A DNA stretch of 64,000 bases from Spirosoma lacussanchae (GTDB lineage: Bacteria; Bacteroidota; Bacteroidia; Cytophagales; Spirosomataceae). Below are positions 62,169 to 64,000 of this stretch, one piece after another. How positions within the stretch are numbered: the first letter of the stretch is position 1; each line of letters starts with the position of its first letter. The notes below the pieces were generated by a model. That model was not told the DNA's origin. It saw nothing but the letters and a program-made list of their open reading frames with translations, and ran no database searches. Both the position numbers and the translations under genes were made by a program. Where the stretch lies: positions 316,604 to 380,603 of the forward strand of contig NZ_SWJG01000004.1 of assembly GCF_005870035.1 (NCBI RefSeq), given 5' to 3'.

Positions 62169-63335
62169 CTAAACGAGCCGGGCTTCTTTCTGATACAGCC
62201 CGACCAGGGTATCGACCGTATAGTCGATCTCGGCTGCGGTATTGTACTTGCCGAATGAGAACCTGACATAGCCCCGTTCCGAGTCAAGACCTGGCAGTGC
62301 CGCCAGCACGTGCGACCCGATAGCTGATCCACTCGAACAGGCCGAGCCACCCGACGCCGATATTTTGGCAATATCCAGGTTGAATAGCAGCATATCACTC
62401 ATGTCCGAAGCGGGCAGACTCACATTCAACACCGTATACAGACTCCCGTCTACATTAGCCGAGTCGCCATTAAAGCGTACGTCAGGCATTTTTTCGATCA
62501 GTTGCTCGATCATCCGTTGTTTCAGAGCCGTAATATGCTGCCGGTGCGCATCCATATCGCGGTACGCTATTTCCAGAGCTTTGGCCAGCCCCACGATTCC
62601 GTATACGTTTTCTGTACCGCCCCTCATGTTTCGCTCCTGGGCTCCGCCATAGATGAACGGGTGAATTTTTGCGCGCTCGGCGTTTACATACAGAAATCCA
62701 ACCCCTTTGGGCCCGTGAAATTTATGCCCTGCGCCTACAATGAAATCGACGGGCAGGGTTTGCAGATCATGTCGAAAATGCCCCATGGTCTGCACCGTGT
62801 CCGAGTGAAAAATGGCATCGTACTGTCGACATAACCGGCCCACCTGATCCAGATCGAGTAGGTTTCCGATTTCATTATTACCGTGCATGAGCGACACAAA
62901 CGAGCGGGGAAAACTGCGGAGCAGCTTTTCGAGATGTTCCAGATCAATATGTCCCCGATCGTCGACGTTGACCAGACTCAGCCGAACCTGTCCCTGCTTC
63001 TGCAGATGCTCGAGGGTGTGCAGTACGGCATGATGCTCAACCGGCGAGGTGATGGCATGGGTGATGCCAAACGTTTCCAGACTGCTGCGGATGGCGGTAT
63101 TGTCGGCCTCCGTACCACCCGAGGTAAAGAAAATCTCGGCTGGAGAGGTATTCAGCAGTGATGCCACCGATTTTCGGGCTTTCTCGATTGCCGTGCGAAC
63201 CTGGCGGCCGTGGTTATGAATAGATGATGGATTGCCAAACTGCTCCGTCATCAGCGGCAGCATGGCGTCCAGTACTTCAGGATCGAGCCGGGTGGTAGCG
63301 GCATTATCGAGATAAACGGGGGCAACAGTTGTCAT
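62169..63335 (-). CDS. Cysteine desulfurase (NifS/IscS family)
   Basis: 388 residues. Features: VYLDNAATTRLDPEVLDAM at the start, FTSGGTEADNTAIRS, the PLP Lys in GAGHKFHGPKGVGFLYV, GGAQERNMRGGTENV and the catalytic Cys in ASGGSACSSGS. It takes sulfur from cysteine for iron-sulfur clusters and thiolated tRNA. Length and motif order fit the IscS/NifS group; no iscU or sufBCD is nearby, so the exact pathway is open. A promoter box is present. Confidence 0.94.
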   Translation of the reverse strand: MTTVAPVYLDNAATTRLDPEVLDAMLPLMTEQFGNPSSIHNHGRQVRTAIEKARKSVASLLNTSPAEIFFTSGGTEADNTAIRSSLETFGITHAITSPVEHHAVLHTLEHLQKQGQVRLSLVNVDDRGHIDLEHLEKLLRSFPRSFVSLMHGNNEIGNLLDLDQVGRLCRQYDAIFHSDTVQTMGHFRHDLQTLPVDFIVGAGHKFHGPKGVGFLYVNAERAKIHPFIYGGAQERNMRGGTENVYGIVGLAKALEIAYRDMDAHRQHITALKQRMIEQLIEKMPDVRFNGDSANVDGSLYTVLNVSLPASDMSDMLLFNLDIAKISASGGSACSSGSAIGSHVLAALPGLDSERGYVRFSFGKYNTAAEIDYTVDTLVGLYQKEARLV

Positions 63336-63369
63336 TGTCAGTCAGATCGGATGGTAGTACTTACCGTGG

Positions 63370-63377
63370 CAAAGGTA
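63370..63377 (-). promoter_or_regulatory. -7 box (TACCTTTG) for the cysteine desulfurase gene
   Basis: Reverse complement of caaaggta, 34 bp upstream of the ATG. Confidence 0.6.
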
Positions 63378-63449
63378 CGGCGTACAGGCCTATCAATGAA
63401 ACACTATACAAGTGACGGACGTTCTGCTAAGACCACCAATCCCGTTTCT

Positions 63450-64000
63450 ATGGATTTTTCGCAGACCTATGACCTCCTCTATACCGATCTGGCCAACTGG
63501 ACCCGGGCGGCTATCCGATTCATTCCCAAAGTAGGCGTTGCTATTCTGCTGCTACTGGCATTTACCTTTCTGTCGCGCTGGATCAGCCGGTGGGTATCCA
63601 GAGGAGTTGACCGATTCAGCAACAACCAGTCGTTAATTAACCTGACAGGAGCGGTAGCGCGCGTAGCCGTCATGGCCATTGGGTTATTCGTTGCCCTGGG
63701 GGTGCTGGGCCTCGACAAAGCGCTGACGTCTCTGCTGGCCGGGGCCGGCGTTATTGCACTGGCCGTGGGGTTTGCCTTCCAGGACCTGACGACCAACTTT
63801 ATTTCGGGCACTATGATTGCGCTGGCCCGGCCCATTCAGGTAGGCGATGTTGTGGAAACCAATGGGTTCACCGGCGAAGTGCTGGATGTAAAACTCCGCT
63901 CCATTGTGCTCAACAATGGCCAGGGACAAACCGTAGAGATTCCGAGTAAAGACGTGTTTCAGAAGCCAATTACCAACTTTTCGCGGATTGGTCTTCGCCG
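63450..64000 (+). CDS. Mechanosensitive ion channel (MscS family), 3' end cut
   Basis: The frame runs from the ATG at 63450 out of the window; 183 residues are visible. Transmembrane helices at ~25-43 (VGVAILLLLAFTFLSRWI), ~65-85 (AVARVAVMAIGLFVALGVLG) and the pore helix with the MscS signature LLAGAGVIALAVGFAFQDLTTNFISG, followed by the beta domain start IQVGDVVETNGFTGEVLDVKLRSI. It relieves osmotic pressure by opening under membrane tension. It is divergent from the cysteine desulfurase gene, sharing a 114-bp spacer. The C-terminal cytosolic part is missing from view. Confidence 0.9.
   Translation, partial: MDFSQTYDLLYTDLANWTRAAIRFIPKVGVAILLLLAFTFLSRWISRWVSRGVDRFSNNQSLINLTGAVARVAVMAIGLFVALGVLGLDKALTSLLAGAGVIALAVGFAFQDLTTNFISGTMIALARPIQVGDVVETNGFTGEVLDVKLRSIVLNNGQGQTVEIPSKDVFQKPITNFSRIGLR

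Overview
The window looks like a chromosomal segment of an aerobic, gliding Bacteroidota bacterium of the Cytophagales, probably close to Spirosoma. The basis is gldC, the DUF1501/DUF1800 secretome pair, DUF6728, a two-domain RSH protein, an IspG with the long central insertion, and repeated TAnnTTTG-type -7 promoter boxes with no Shine-Dalgarno signals. This is an inference from gene content and no database search was possible. Most of the window is GC-rich housekeeping DNA. Two stretches are clearly AT-richer: positions 1 to about 5950, and the gene-free 41.13-41.78 kb.

Layout. (a) 1-5951 is an accessory operon reading rightward: a HxxxH protein resembling RiPP peptide hydroxylases (cut by the window start), an exported MBL-fold hydrolase, a C39-peptidase ABC exporter and an HlyD adaptor. 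It looks like the maturation and export half of a bacteriocin or RiPP cluster whose precursor would lie left of the window. It ends 17 bp before a decayed IS1-type element (5969-6742). (b) 7.1-16.8 kb holds gldC, a thioredoxin-fold protein, an FAD oxidoreductase, a TPR protein, a YjbR protein, DUF6728, ispG, aroQ, xerD and a pentapeptide protein. (c) 16.9-24.8 kb holds a Tudor-like protein, a class V aminotransferase, hslU, a small two-component set, an MFS transporter and a lipoprotein. (d) 24.8-41 kb is core biology: mltG, a thioesterase, a BrkB-family protein, a glycosyltransferase, threonylcarbamoyl-AMP synthase, trigger factor, tRNA-Leu(UAG), the (p)ppGpp synthetase/hydrolase, a Fur-family regulator, purA, a candidate Pol III psi-like protein, an ethanolamine-type permease and a coiled-coil membrane protein. 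(e) 41.8-47.5 kb has a large secreted sugar-dehydrogenase-like protein with PKD and Ig repeats, a chromate transporter and a 2OG-Fe(II) oxygenase. (f) 47.7-64 kb has a PAS histidine kinase, an exported superoxide dismutase, recR, clpS, a sodium symporter, a TlpA-like protein, a dienoyl-CoA reductase/crotonase pair, DUF1501 and DUF1800 proteins, a trans-sulfuration enzyme, an FMN reductase, a cysteine desulfurase and a cut MscS channel.

How genes work together. The first operon would modify, cleave and export a double-glycine-leader peptide. The RSH protein, Fur homologue, trigger factor, HslU and ClpS cover stringent response, metal or peroxide control and protein quality control. The reductase/crotonase pair fits oxidation of unsaturated fatty acids. 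The carboxymuconolactone-decarboxylase-like protein, the kinase-like protein lacking an ATPase domain and the single-domain response regulator form one tight leftward unit. The strongest leads for something new are the first operon, the psi-like protein, and a C-terminal domain shared by two otherwise unrelated secreted proteins.
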